Shown here piece by piece: positions 25,023 through 33,447 of a stretch of 64,000 nt of DNA. The notes under the pieces were generated by a model. That model saw only the letters and a program-made list of their open reading frames with translations. It did no database searches and was not told the origin of the DNA. Made by a program: the position numbers and the translations under genes. The first letter of the stretch is position 1. The number at the start of each line of letters is the position of its first letter. Origin of the DNA: CAHJXG01 sp964235485 (lineage in GTDB: Bacteria > Pseudomonadota > Alphaproteobacteria > Acetobacterales > Acetobacteraceae). The stretch spans positions 8,714 through 72,713 of the forward strand of contig CAXSAZ010000020.1 of assembly GCA_964235485.1 (NCBI GenBank), written 5' to 3'.

Positions 25023-25411
25023 CTTTGAAGCTACCTGCGTTTGGACAAAAGCCGATGTTCAACAGAATGGCGAGTAAGTCTCGGACAGCGAGACGATTTC
25101 GTCTTGAATGTCGAATTTGGCGACGTTGCGTTGCTTGTTAAACAAGCGGCGCGGCGCGCGCAACGTCGCCGCTGTACAGTTTGACGGCGTTGCCGGGCTG
25201 CTGAGGCAAGAAGCATTGGCCGCGCGCCCAGGCTTTGGTGCAGCAGGGCGTTGGCGCAGCAGGGCCGGCGACTCGGCCGTCAACTGGGGCAAAGTCGGAA
25301 GAAAGCAGAAAATCTTCGCTCAGCCCGGCTTGCGGGTGCCTCAAAGGCGTGCAAGCCCTGTCATGGCCAGGATGGGCCGGACCACGGCGCACCGTGATAC
25401 GAAGGATCGGC
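25023..25411. other. 389-bp divergent intergenic region with nested inverted repeats
   Basis: The region separates the unknown membrane-protein gene from uppP. It contains a small palindrome AGACGATTTCGTCT (25091-25104) and a nested structure at 25119-25170. The remaining sequence has no reading frame with recognisable similarity. Confidence 0.6.
25119..25170. other. Nested perfect inverted repeat
   Basis: The outer arms GGCGACGTTGCG (25119-25130) and CGCAACGTCGCC (25159-25170) are perfect 12-bp complements. Inside, GCTTGTT-A-AACAAGC (25133-25147) forms a second 7-bp stem. There is no T-run. It could be an operator, an RNA structure in the leader of either divergent gene, or a small mobile palindrome. 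Confidence 0.6.
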
Positions 25412-26218
25412 TTGTTGGACACTGTGACCCTGCTGCAGGCTGCCCTCCTTGGCTTGGTCGAGGGACTGACCGAGTTCATCCCGGTTTCTTCCACGGGCCA
25501 TCTCATTCTTCTGGTGGATCTGCTGGGCTTCCGTGGGCCGCCGGGCAAGGTGTTCGAGATCGTGATCCAGCTCGGCGCCATCCTGGCCATCCTCGCGGTT
25601 TACGCGCGGACGCTGCTCGACATCGCGCGCCGGGCGCCCGCCGACCCAGGCGCCCGGCGGTTCATCCTGGCGGTGCTGCTGGGGTTCCTGCCAGCCGCCG
25701 TGGTCGGCGCGCTGGCGCACGACTTCATCAAGGAGGTGCTGTTCTCGCCCTTCGTGGTGTCGGTCGCGCTGATCGGGGGCGGGGTGGCGATCCTGGTCAT
25801 CGAGCGGGTGCGCCCCGTCCCGGCGCGGAGCAGCATCGAGGCGTTCCCCCCCGCCCTGTCGCTCGGCATCGGCGCGTTCCAGGTGCTGGCGATGATCCCG
25901 GGCGTGTCCCGCTCGGGCGCCACGATCATGGGCGCGCTGCTGCTGGGCGTGGAGCGGAAAACCGCGACCTTGTTCTCCTTTTTCCTCGCCATTCCCACGA
26001 TGCTGGGCGCAACGGCATACGACCTGCTCAAGAACCGGCACACGCTGGACGCCGCGGGCGCGGGGGTGATCGCAGTCGGCTTCGTGGTCGCGTTCCTGGC
26101 CGCCCTTGCGGTCGTGCGCTGGCTGGTCAGCTTTGTCGGCAAGCACGGCTTCGCGCCGTTCGCATGGTATCGCATCGCCCTGGGCGTGGTGATGCTGGGC
26201 GTCCTGCTCAGCCGCTGA
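25412..26218 (+). CDS. uppP: Undecaprenyl-diphosphatase (BacA/UppP)
   Basis: A 268-aa integral membrane phosphatase that recycles undecaprenyl diphosphate to the monophosphate carrier for peptidoglycan and other envelope polymers; also confers bacitracin tolerance. Catalytic motifs are GLTEFIPVSSTGHLIL near residue 20 and GVSRSGATIMGA near residue 168. The start is probably TTG at 25412 with AAGGA upstream, giving the usual length; GTG at 25394 or TTG at 25415 are alternatives. It stands alone on the plus strand. Confidence 0.93.
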   Translation: MLDTVTLLQAALLGLVEGLTEFIPVSSTGHLILLVDLLGFRGPPGKVFEIVIQLGAILAILAVYARTLLDIARRAPADPGARRFILAVLLGFLPAAVVGALAHDFIKEVLFSPFVVSVALIGGGVAILVIERVRPVPARSSIEAFPPALSLGIGAFQVLAMIPGVSRSGATIMGALLLGVERKTATLFSFFLAIPTMLGATAYDLLKNRHTLDAAGAGVIAVGFVVAFLAALAVVRWLVSFVGKHGFAPFAWYRIALGVVMLGVLLSR

Positions 26219-26414
26219 GCGCGGGCGGCGGGTTGTGTTGCGATGCTGCAACACTTCGGGCGTGCTTGCCAAGCGCGTGTTCTGCGGCTTGCACATCCGG
26301 CCTCAGCGGTCCATGTTGCACTGCACAAGAAGCGGAAGCGTCCCTCGGCTGGGCCGTGCGTGACCCGGCACGCCCGGCGCGACATGCGGCAACCAACACC
26401 GAAAGGCTCACCCG

Positions 26415-26828
26415 ATGCGACCTGACAAGATCCGCGGCAACGTGTTCGTAGCCAACCTGCCCCGCGGCTTCACCGATGCCCAGCTTGCGGAAGCGTTCGA
26501 CCCCTACGGGATCGTGCTGAGCGCCCACCTCGCGCGTGACCCGGCCACGGGAGAAACGCTTGGCCACGGCCTCGTCCAGCTCGCGCCTGACCGGGCCGTG
26601 GAGGATGCGGTAGCCGGCGTGAACGAGACGGGGATCGCGGGACGGCGCATCGAGGCGCGCCGGGCCGACCCGGACATGGGCATCAGCCTGCCGACCCCGC
26701 CGCGCCATCGGGCGGAGCGGCCACGGCCCGGGGGCGCCTCCGCGCCGGACCACCGCAGGCCGACGTTGCTGATGTCCGGGCCAGGCGCCATCCAGCGTCG
26801 GCATACGCTTTCCCTTGCGGGGCGCTGA
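26415..26828 (+). CDS. RNA-recognition-motif (RRM) protein
   Basis: A 137-aa protein with one RRM at residues 8-85: RNP2 is VFVANLP and RNP1 appears as GHGLVQL, lacking the usual aromatic residues at two RNP1 positions. The tail is basic and Pro/Arg-rich (about 95-137), likely disordered. Bacterial RRM proteins of this size are often cold-shock or RNA chaperone proteins. An AAAGG site precedes the ATG. No operon partner is apparent. Confidence 0.82.
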   Translation: MRPDKIRGNVFVANLPRGFTDAQLAEAFDPYGIVLSAHLARDPATGETLGHGLVQLAPDRAVEDAVAGVNETGIAGRRIEARRADPDMGISLPTPPRHRAERPRPGGASAPDHRRPTLLMSGPGAIQRRHTLSLAGR

Positions 26829-26913
26829 GCGCGTCGGCTGCTTGGCTGCACAGGCAGTTTAACCGGCCCGCTTGCCGGACACGAGCGGACCAACAAGCGC
26901 CACGCCCGGCGGC

Positions 26914-27831
26914 ATGAGCCTGCTCGCGACCATCCTGCCCGTTTTCGCCCTGATCGTGATCGGCGGGGCTGCCCGGCGGCTCCGCCTGCTCGAAGCCGCC
27001 TCGCTCGGCGGGCTGACGGACTTCGTGTTCTTTCTTGCCATGCCGGCCCTGCTGCTGGGCGCCATTGCGGACGGGCCGCCGTTCGACATCTTCGGCGTCG
27101 CCAGCGTGTACTTCTCGGCCTGCCTGGCCGTGTTCGCCGCGGGGATGGCCGCGGCGCGCCTGCTCCGCTTGCCGCTGCCGCGGGCCGCGATGCTGGGATT
27201 GAACGCCGCCTACGGCAACGTGGTGATGATGGGCATCCCCATCGTCGCCGCCGCCTTCGGCCGCGACGCGCTGCCCCCCTTGCTCGCGATCGTGGCGCTG
27301 CATTCGGTGATCCTGCTGCCCTTGGCCGGCATGCTGGTCGAGATGGGCACGACCGGCCAGCGCCGCCCCGCTTCCATCCTGCGTACCACGCTGCGCGGGG
27401 TGGCGCGCAACCCGGTCATCATGTCCATCCTGGCCGCCTTTGTTTGGCGTGCGCTCGGCGTGCCGATGCCGGCGGTGTTGCGCGAGTTGCTGCACATGCT
27501 GGGCGCGGCGGCGCCGCCGCTCGCCCTGGTCTGCCTCGGCGCGTCGCTTCCCGCGCCGAGCGCCAGGGCGTTCGGGGCCGAGATGATGGTGGGCGTCGTC
27601 CTGAAGCTTGCGGTCCTGCCGGCCCTTGTTTGGACGGTCGGCCACTGGGCTGGGCTGCCTGCCCTGCCGCTTGCGGTGGCCACGCTCACGGGGGGCCTGC
27701 CGACCGGCGCCAATGCGTTCCTGCTGGCCCGGCGCGCCCAAGGGTTGCTGGAAATCTCCGCCGGAACCGTCCTGGTCGCCACGAGCTTGTCGGTCGCCTC
27801 CCTGTCCCTCTTGCTCGGCCTGCTGCGGTAG
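26914..27831 (+). CDS. AEC-family transporter (auxin efflux carrier type)
   Basis: A 305-aa, very hydrophobic protein with about ten membrane segments. Family motifs are seen early (ALIVIGGAARRLRLLE, DFVFFLAMPALLL), in YGNVVMMGIPIVAAAFG, and in the second half (LVCLGASLPAP, GGLPTGANAFLLA). Bacterial members export malonate, malate or other organic acids and small solutes. I chose ATG at 26914; an earlier TTG at 26872 adds a non-hydrophobic stretch with no family likeness. The substrate is unknown. Confidence 0.85.
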   Translation: MSLLATILPVFALIVIGGAARRLRLLEAASLGGLTDFVFFLAMPALLLGAIADGPPFDIFGVASVYFSACLAVFAAGMAAARLLRLPLPRAAMLGLNAAYGNVVMMGIPIVAAAFGRDALPPLLAIVALHSVILLPLAGMLVEMGTTGQRRPASILRTTLRGVARNPVIMSILAAFVWRALGVPMPAVLRELLHMLGAAAPPLALVCLGASLPAPSARAFGAEMMVGVVLKLAVLPALVWTVGHWAGLPALPLAVATLTGGLPTGANAFLLARRAQGLLEISAGTVLVATSLSVASLSLLLGLLR

Positions 27832-27858
27832 GCGTCGGACACGAGGCATTTTCTTCTC

Positions 27859-27875
27859 AAGAAACTATGTTTCTT
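27859..27875. promoter_or_regulatory. Palindromic operator-like site upstream of the GlxBCD/GlnT operon
   Basis: AAGAAAC-TAT-GTTTCTT is a perfect 7-bp inverted repeat in an unusually AT-rich patch, six bases before a possible -35 box. The operon ends with its own XRE-cupin regulator, a natural candidate to bind here. No second copy was found in the window. Confidence 0.45.
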
Positions 27876-27880
27876 TGTGA

Positions 27881-27908
27881 TTGACGAGACGGCGGAAGCT
27901 GCTATGCC
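27881..27908 (+). promoter_or_regulatory. Possible sigma-70 promoter of the GlxBCD/GlnT operon
   Basis: TTGACG at 27881-27886 and TATGCC at 27903-27908 are separated by 16 bases and lie about 26 bases before the first start codon. The -35 is near consensus, the -10 weak. Confidence 0.4.
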
Positions 27909-27934
27909 GGCGCTTGGCTTCGGGGAGCAGCACG

Positions 27935-28801
27935 ATGTGCGGGATAGTCGGCCTTTTCCTCAAGCACCCGGGCCTTGAACCCGAGTTGGGGAGCCATCTC
28001 GCCACCATGCTCGCGACCATGCGCGACCGCGGGCCGGACAGCGCAGGCTTTGCCGTGTTCGGGCGCGACGACGGCACCGTGAAGATCACGGTCCGCGGTC
28101 CCGGCCTGTCGGCGCTTGCGGCCCGGTTGGGGCTGGACGCCGACGGGCGCGACACCCACGCGGTCCTGCACGTGCCGGCGTCGCGGGTGGAGGAGGTCCG
28201 GACCGCGCTCGCGTCCGACCCGGCCGTCACGGTTGTCGGCGAGGGCCGCCGGATGGAGCTTTACAAGGAGATCGGCCGGCCCGCGGACGTTGCCGCCCGG
28301 TTCGGCCTGTCCGCCATGGCCGGGACCCACGGCATCGGCCATACCCGCATGGCGACCGAAAGCGCCGTTACGACGGACGGCGCGCACCCTTACACCACGG
28401 GGCCGGACCAGTGCCTCGTGCATAACGGCAGCCTGTCGAACCACAACGCGCTGCGCCGCCGCCTGGTCCGGGAGGGCTACGCCTTCGAGACCGAGAATGA
28501 CACCGAGGTCGCCGCCGCCTACTTGTCCTGGCGGATGCGCGAGGGCGACACGCTGGAAGGCGCGCTGCACGCCGGCCTCAAGGACCTCGATGGCTTCTAC
28601 ACCTTCGTGGTGGGCACCCGCACCGGGTTCGCCGTGCTACGCGATCCCGTCTGCTGCAAGCCCGCCGTGATGGCCGAAACGGCCCAATGGGTGGCGTTCG
28701 GCAGCGAGTACCGCGCGCTGGTGGACCTGCCCGGCATCGGTGGCGCCCGCGTGTGGGAGCCGGAGCCTGCCCGGGTTTATGCCTGGGAGCGGGAAGCGTG
28801 A
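27935..28801 (+). CDS. Class II glutamine amidotransferase subunit (GlxB / MgsA-like)
   Basis: A 288-aa Ntn-hydrolase. MCGIVG at the N-terminus supplies the catalytic Cys2; DRGPDSAGFAV, GHTRMATESAVT and the LVHNGSLSNH block (with the Asn and Gly oxyanion residues) are as in glutamate synthase and GlxB. It would release ammonia or a methyl-/alkylamine from a glutamine-type donor and channel it to the synthase subunit. The ATG at 27935 is fixed by the need for Cys at position 2. It is first of an overlapping five-gene operon. Confidence 0.9.
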   Translation: MCGIVGLFLKHPGLEPELGSHLATMLATMRDRGPDSAGFAVFGRDDGTVKITVRGPGLSALAARLGLDADGRDTHAVLHVPASRVEEVRTALASDPAVTVVGEGRRMELYKEIGRPADVAARFGLSAMAGTHGIGHTRMATESAVTTDGAHPYTTGPDQCLVHNGSLSNHNALRRRLVREGYAFETENDTEVAAAYLSWRMREGDTLEGALHAGLKDLDGFYTFVVGTRTGFAVLRDPVCCKPAVMAETAQWVAFGSEYRALVDLPGIGGARVWEPEPARVYAWEREA

Positions 28802-29487
28802 GCGAGCAGATCGACCTGGCCGTCGCCACCACCCGCGACCTCAACGGCGCGCTGCACGGCCTGCTCCCGGACATCAACCGTACCCATTGGCGGGTGCTCA
28901 ACCCCCGCGGCCAGCACGCTTTGGCGGTCGGCGTCGATGCCCCGGTCCGCATCGAGATCGCAGGCCATGCCGGGTATTACTGCGCCGGCATGAATGGCGG
29001 CGCGACCGTGGTGGTCGAGGGCAACGCCGGCAACGGCGTCGCCGAGAACATGATGTCCGGCCGCGTGGAGGTCCGGGGCGACGCCAGCGCAGCCGCCGGC
29101 GCCACCGCGCATGGCGGGCTGTTGGTGATCCGCGGCAACGCTTCCGCACGCTGCGGCATCAGCATGAAGGGCGTCGATATCGTGGTGGGCGGCAATGTCG
29201 GCCACATGAGCGCGTTCATGGCCCAGGCCGGCACACTGACCGTGCTGGGGGACGCCGGGGACAGCCTGGGCGACAGCATCTACGAGGCGCAGTTGTTCGT
29301 CCGCGGCTCGGTCGCAAGCCTCGGCGCCGATTGCGTGGAGAAGGAGATGCGGGACACCCACCGCGCCGCCTTGGCCGTCCGGCTGGAGGCGGCGGGCTTC
29401 GACGGCGTGGATGCCGGGTCGTTCCGCCGCTACGGCTCGGCCCGGCGGCTGTATCATTTCCATGTGGACAATGCGGGGAGCTACTGA
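28798..29487 (+). CDS. GXGXG-motif subunit of a glutamate-synthase-like complex (GlxC / MgsB-like)
   Basis: A 229-aa right-handed beta-helix protein equivalent to the C-terminal domain of glutamate synthase. Repeating Gly-rich turns are evident (AGYYCAGMNGGATVVVEG, NAGNGVAENMMSG, GGNVGHMSAFMA). GTG at 28798 overlaps the previous stop (GTGA), and the end overlaps the next gene (TGATG). It acts as a structural subunit between the amidotransferase and FMN/Fe-S subunits. Confidence 0.88.
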   Translation: MSEQIDLAVATTRDLNGALHGLLPDINRTHWRVLNPRGQHALAVGVDAPVRIEIAGHAGYYCAGMNGGATVVVEGNAGNGVAENMMSGRVEVRGDASAAAGATAHGGLLVIRGNASARCGISMKGVDIVVGGNVGHMSAFMAQAGTLTVLGDAGDSLGDSIYEAQLFVRGSVASLGADCVEKEMRDTHRAALAVRLEAAGFDGVDAGSFRRYGSARRLYHFHVDNAGSY

Positions 29488-30827
29488 TGGACCAAGGCCC
29501 TTCGACGCCGCCGCGCCCGGCCCCACGCATGAGCGCGACCTTTGACCCGGCCACCCTCGCCGAAATCCGGCGCGCGGCTGCGACCGGCATCTACGACATC
29601 CGCGGCTACGGCGCGAAGCGCGCCCTGCCCCACTTCGACGACCTGCTGTTCCTGGGCGCCAGCATCAGCCGCTACCCGCTGGAAGGCTACCGCGAACGCT
29701 GCGGCACCGATGTGGTGCTGGGCGCGCGGTTCGCGAAGAAGCCGGTTGAGCTGCGCATCCCCATCACGGTTGCCGGCATGAGCTTCGGCAGCCTGTCCGC
29801 CCAGGCCAAGGAGGCGCTGGGCCGCGGCGCCACCATCGCCGGCACCAGCACGACCACGGGCGACGGCGGCATGACCCCGGAGGAGCGGCAAAGCTCGGCG
29901 ACCCTGGTGTATCAATACCTGCCCAGCCGCTACGGCATGAACCCCTCCGACCTACGCGCCGCCGACGCCATCGAGATCGTCGTCGGCCAGGGCGCCAAGC
30001 CCGGCGGCGGCGGCATGTTGCTGGGCCAGAAGATCACGGAGCGCGTCGCGGCGATGCGCACCCTGCCGCCCGGCATCGACCAGCGCAGCGCCAGCCGCCA
30101 CCCCGATTGGACCGGCCCCGACGACCTTGAGATCAAGATCCTGGAACTGCGCGAGGTCACGGATTGGCAGAAGCCGATCTACGTGAAGGTCGGCGCGTCG
30201 CGGCCCTACTACGACACGGCGCTCGCGGCCAAGGCCGGGGCGGACGTGGTGGTGCTGGACGGGATGCAGGGCGGCACGGCGGCGACGCAGACCGTGTTCA
30301 TTGAGAACGTCGGCCTCCCCATCCTCGCCGCGATCCGCCCGGCGGTGCAGGCGTTGCAGGATCTCGGCCTGCACCGGACCGTGCAGCTCGTCGTGTCCGG
30401 CGGCATCCGCAACGGCGCGGACGTGGCCAAGGCGCTGGCGCTCGGCGCGGACGCGGTCAGCATCGGCACGGCGGCGCTGGCGGCGCTCGGCGACAACGAC
30501 CCGGCGTTCGAGGCGGAGTACGCCGCCCTCGGCACCCATGCCGGCGCCTTTGATGCGTGGCACGAAGGGCGCGACCCCGCGGGGATCACCACGCAGGACC
30601 CGGCGCTCGCGGCCCGGCTCGACCCGGTGTTGGGCGGGCGGCGGCTGGCCAACTACCTCGCCGTGCTGACCTTGGAAGCGCAGACCATCGCCCGGGCCTG
30701 CGGCAAGAGCCACGTGCACAACCTGGAGCCAGAGGACCTCGTGGCGCTCACCGTGGAGGCCGCCGCCATGGCCCGGGTGCCCTTGGCCGGCACGAGCTGG
30801 ATTCCTGGCCAGGGAGGCAGCCCATGA
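29487..30827 (+). CDS. FMN-binding glutamate-synthase-like subunit (GlxD / MgsC-like)
   Basis: A 446-aa subunit with the glutamate-synthase central barrel. Recognisable are ITVAGMSFGSLSAQAKEAL, the STTTGDGGM loop, GQGAKPGGGGMLLGQKIT, and the C-terminal VVLDGMQGGTAATQ and SGGIRNGADVAKALALGADA flavin-phosphate site. It joins ammonia or an alkylamine to 2-oxoglutarate; in methylamine users the product is N-methylglutamate. Overlaps both neighbours by four bases (TGATG and ATGA). Confidence 0.9.
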   Translation: MDQGPSTPPRPAPRMSATFDPATLAEIRRAAATGIYDIRGYGAKRALPHFDDLLFLGASISRYPLEGYRERCGTDVVLGARFAKKPVELRIPITVAGMSFGSLSAQAKEALGRGATIAGTSTTTGDGGMTPEERQSSATLVYQYLPSRYGMNPSDLRAADAIEIVVGQGAKPGGGGMLLGQKITERVAAMRTLPPGIDQRSASRHPDWTGPDDLEIKILELREVTDWQKPIYVKVGASRPYYDTALAAKAGADVVVLDGMQGGTAATQTVFIENVGLPILAAIRPAVQALQDLGLHRTVQLVVSGGIRNGADVAKALALGADAVSIGTAALAALGDNDPAFEAEYAALGTHAGAFDAWHEGRDPAGITTQDPALAARLDPVLGGRRLANYLAVLTLEAQTIARACGKSHVHNLEPEDLVALTVEAAAMARVPLAGTSWIPGQGGSP

Positions 30828-32116
30828 AACTGTCCGAGGTCGCCCGGGAGCGCGGCATCCGCTTCTTCCTCATTGCCTACACCGACCTGTTCGGCGTCCT
30901 GCGCGCCAAGCTGGTGCCGGCCCGCGCCATCGACGGAATGTCGGAGGACGGCGCCGGGTTCGCCGGGTTTGCCACCTGGTTCGACATGACCCCCGCCGAC
31001 CCGGACGTGCTGGCGGTGCCGGACCCATCGACGCTGATCCAACTACCGTGGAAGCCGGAGGTCGGCTGGCTCGCCGCCGATCCCTCCATGGCCGGGGCGC
31101 CCGTGGAGCAAGCGCCGCGTAACGTGCTCCGCCGTTTGGTGGCCGCCGGGCAAGCGCAGGGGCTTGAGATGCGCACCGGGGTGGAGCCGGAGTTCTTCAT
31201 CATCACGCCCGACGGCCAGTCCATTGCGGACGGCGCGGACACCCAGGCCAAGCCCTGCTACGACCAGCTCACCCTGATGCGCCGGTTCGACATCATCGCG
31301 GCGATCAGCGACGCGATGGAGGCGCTGGGCTGGGGTCCCTACCAGAACGACCACGAGGACGCGAACGGCCAGTACGAGATGAACTGGGACTACGCGCCGG
31401 CGCTGGTGACGGCGGACCGGCACGCCTTTTTCAAGTACATGGTCCGCAGCATCGCCGAGCAGCACGGCATGAGGGCGACGTTCATGCCGAAGCCGTTCAG
31501 CACCCTCACCGGCTCCGGCTGCCATGCCCACGTGTCCGTGTGGCGCGGCGGCGAGAACGCCTTCAAGGGCGGTGACGACCTCGGCCTCAGCCCGTTGGCG
31601 CATCAGTTCCTGGGCGGCGTGATGGCCCATGCCGAGGCCCTGTGCGCCCTCACCAACCCGGCGGTGAACAGCTACAAGCGCATCAACGCGCCCGTCACGG
31701 CGTCCGGCGCCACCTGGTCGCCCGGCACGGTGAGCTGGGGCGGCAACAACCGGACCCACATGGTGCGGGTACCGGGTCCCGGACGCATCGAGTATCGCCT
31801 GGCCGACGGCGCAGCCAACCCTTATTTGCTACAAGCCGGGTTGCTGGCGGCCGGCCTTGACGGGATCGCGCAGGCGCGGAACCCGGGGGCGCCGCTCGAC
31901 CTGGATATGTACGTCGCCGGGGCGGGGGTGGAGGGCGTGCGCAGCCTGCCGCTCAACCTGCTCGACGCCCTCCGCGCGTTCGAGGCCTGCGCGCCGCTCC
32001 GCACCGCGCTGGGGGAAGCGTTCGCGGCGTCCTACGTCAAGCTGAAGCGGCAGGAATGGGACAGCTACATGCGCCACCTGACCGCCTGGGAGCGTGATGC
32101 CACGCTGGACTGCTGA
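30824..32116 (+). CDS. Glutamine-synthetase-like ligase, GlnT / gamma-glutamylmethylamide synthetase type
   Basis: A 430-aa GS-fold ATP-dependent ligase. Motifs: GVEPEFFIIT (metal/glutamate site), NDHEDANGQYEMNW, FMPKPFSTLTGSGCHAHVS (ATP/ammonia site) and NRTHMVRVPGPGRIEYRLAD. Length and the association with GlxBCD genes match GlnT or GmaS rather than housekeeping GlnA. AGGGAGG precedes the ATG. In the known indirect methylamine route GmaS makes gamma-glutamylmethylamide, which the MgsABC complex uses. Here the amine could be methylamine, another alkylamine, or ammonia. Confidence 0.88.
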   Translation: MKLSEVARERGIRFFLIAYTDLFGVLRAKLVPARAIDGMSEDGAGFAGFATWFDMTPADPDVLAVPDPSTLIQLPWKPEVGWLAADPSMAGAPVEQAPRNVLRRLVAAGQAQGLEMRTGVEPEFFIITPDGQSIADGADTQAKPCYDQLTLMRRFDIIAAISDAMEALGWGPYQNDHEDANGQYEMNWDYAPALVTADRHAFFKYMVRSIAEQHGMRATFMPKPFSTLTGSGCHAHVSVWRGGENAFKGGDDLGLSPLAHQFLGGVMAHAEALCALTNPAVNSYKRINAPVTASGATWSPGTVSWGGNNRTHMVRVPGPGRIEYRLADGAANPYLLQAGLLAAGLDGIAQARNPGAPLDLDMYVAGAGVEGVRSLPLNLLDALRAFEACAPLRTALGEAFAASYVKLKRQEWDSYMRHLTAWERDATLDC

Positions 32117-32118
32117 CG

Positions 32119-32805
32119 ATGGCGGACACCCCGGCGACGTTTGGGTCGCCGAAACCGGGTCCGCCCGACGCAGCCCAGGACGAGACGCCGCCCAGCCTTG
32201 CAACGGGATCAACGGCGCCGCCCGCGTCCAGCCGGACGCTGGAGCAGTCGCTCGGCATCACCGTCCGGACCCTGCGCAAGCGTGCCGACCTGAAGGTGTC
32301 GGACCTGGCGGCGGCGGCCGACATCTCCGTGGGCATGTTGTCCAAGATCGAGAACGGGCAAATTTCGTGCTCGCTTTCGACCTTGCAGGCGCTGTCCACG
32401 GCGTTGAACGTCCCGCTGACCGCCTTGTTCGAGGCCTTCGAGGAAAAGCGCGGCTGCTCCTTTGTGCGGGCCGGGCAAGGGGTGCTGATCGAGCGGCGCG
32501 GCACCAAGGCCGGGCACCGTTACAGCCTGCTCGGCCATGCCCTGGGCGGCGCCATCGCGGTTGAACCCTACCTCATCACCTTGCAGGAAGAAGCGGCGCC
32601 CTATGTCGGCTTCCGGCACGACGGGATCGAGTTCATCTACATGCTGGCCGGCGAGGTCATCTACCGCCACGCCGACCAGTCCTACCGCCTCACGCCCGGC
32701 GACGCGATGCTGTTCGACTCCGCCGCGCTGCACGGGCCGGAAACCCTGGTCAGCAAGCCCATGACCTTTCTGTCGATCATCATCCACGGCCGCCGGCTGG
32801 ACTGA
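32119..32805 (+). CDS. XRE-family regulator with C-terminal cupin domain
   Basis: A 228-aa transcription factor. A Pro/Ser-rich N-terminal tail (about 40 residues) precedes a helix-turn-helix at about 46-105 (LKVSDLAAAADISVGMLSKI), then a sensor cupin (GIEFIYMLAGEVIYRHADQS and LTPGDAMLFDSAALHGPE). Architecture matches PuuR-like sensors of small nitrogen compounds. It starts two bases after the GlnT-like stop and is clearly in the operon, so local autoregulation through a site such as 27859-27875 is plausible. Confidence 0.88.
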   Translation: MADTPATFGSPKPGPPDAAQDETPPSLATGSTAPPASSRTLEQSLGITVRTLRKRADLKVSDLAAAADISVGMLSKIENGQISCSLSTLQALSTALNVPLTALFEAFEEKRGCSFVRAGQGVLIERRGTKAGHRYSLLGHALGGAIAVEPYLITLQEEAAPYVGFRHDGIEFIYMLAGEVIYRHADQSYRLTPGDAMLFDSAALHGPETLVSKPMTFLSIIIHGRRLD

Positions 32806-32935
32806 CCCGGCGCCGAGCGGTGCCGGACGGCCAGCCGATGACACCAAGCCGTGCCCGCTTGGAGCTTGCAGGAAGAACGCAGGGGCTTTAAGCTCTGCCT
32901 ATGCACTTCTGGGTTCAAAGCGCGCGAATTATCCC

Positions 32936-32953
32936 CCCGGCTGCCTAGCCGGG
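32936..32953. terminator. Hairpin between the GlxBCD operon and the ACT gene
   Basis: CCCGGCT-GCCT-AGCCGGG forms a compact 7-bp stem with a four-base loop, 131 bases after the regulator's stop and 75 before the next start. No U-run follows, so it might be either an operon-end structure or a leader hairpin. Confidence 0.35.
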
Positions 32954-33027
32954 CTGACGCCGCGCGCGCGTCGGGGTTCGGCAGCCGGGTCCGCCGCCCC
33001 GCCCCGAACCTGTCCAGAGGTGCTTCC

Positions 33028-33309
33028 ATGCTTCCGCTGTCAAGCGATGTAACGTGCCGGCCCGTGCGCTTTGAGGTGTTGGCCGACGCCGAGCCTGGCC
33101 TGCTTCCCCGTGTCCTCGCACCCTTTGCGCGGCGTGGCCTCGTTCCTGACAAGGTGCGCGCGCGACGGGACGGCGCGCTTCTGCTGGTCGAGGCCGGGAT
33201 GGAGGCGATGCCGTCGGAGATGCTGCACGTCATAGAGGGCAACCTGCGCCAGATCGTAGGCGTGCGGCGCGTCACCGTCACCCTGTGCTCGGTTCGGCAA
33301 GCCGCCTGA
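33028..33309 (+). CDS. Free-standing ACT-domain protein
   Basis: A 93-aa protein that is essentially one ACT domain (FEVLADAEPGLLPRVLAPFA through GVRRVTVTL), resembling the small regulatory subunit IlvM of acetolactate synthase. ACT domains bind amino acids for feedback control. AGAGG lies before the ATG at 33028; the frame is open back to 32851 without similarity. No acetolactate synthase gene is beside it, so its partner is unknown. Confidence 0.7.
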   Translation: MLPLSSDVTCRPVRFEVLADAEPGLLPRVLAPFARRGLVPDKVRARRDGALLLVEAGMEAMPSEMLHVIEGNLRQIVGVRRVTVTLCSVRQAA

Positions 33310-33413
33310 CGGTCGAAGCCCTGCCAGCCCGCGACGCCGCAAGTCAAAGCCGTTCAAACAGCGTCTCAGACCGTCATTTCCTGTTGTAAGGGCAAATAGC
33401 GCGGCTACTGTGG

Positions 33414-33437
33414 TCCGAACAATCAAAAACGTTCGGA
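33414..33437 (+). promoter_or_regulatory. Inverted repeat overlapping the trehalase ribosome-binding site
   Basis: TCCGAAC (33414-33420) and GTTCGGA (33431-33437) are perfect complements separated by AATCAAAAAC. The right arm contains the first part of the GGAGG site used by the trehalase ATG at 33448. It could hide that site in the mRNA or act as an operator on DNA. Confidence 0.4.
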
Positions 33438-33447
33438 GGCGTCGTCC

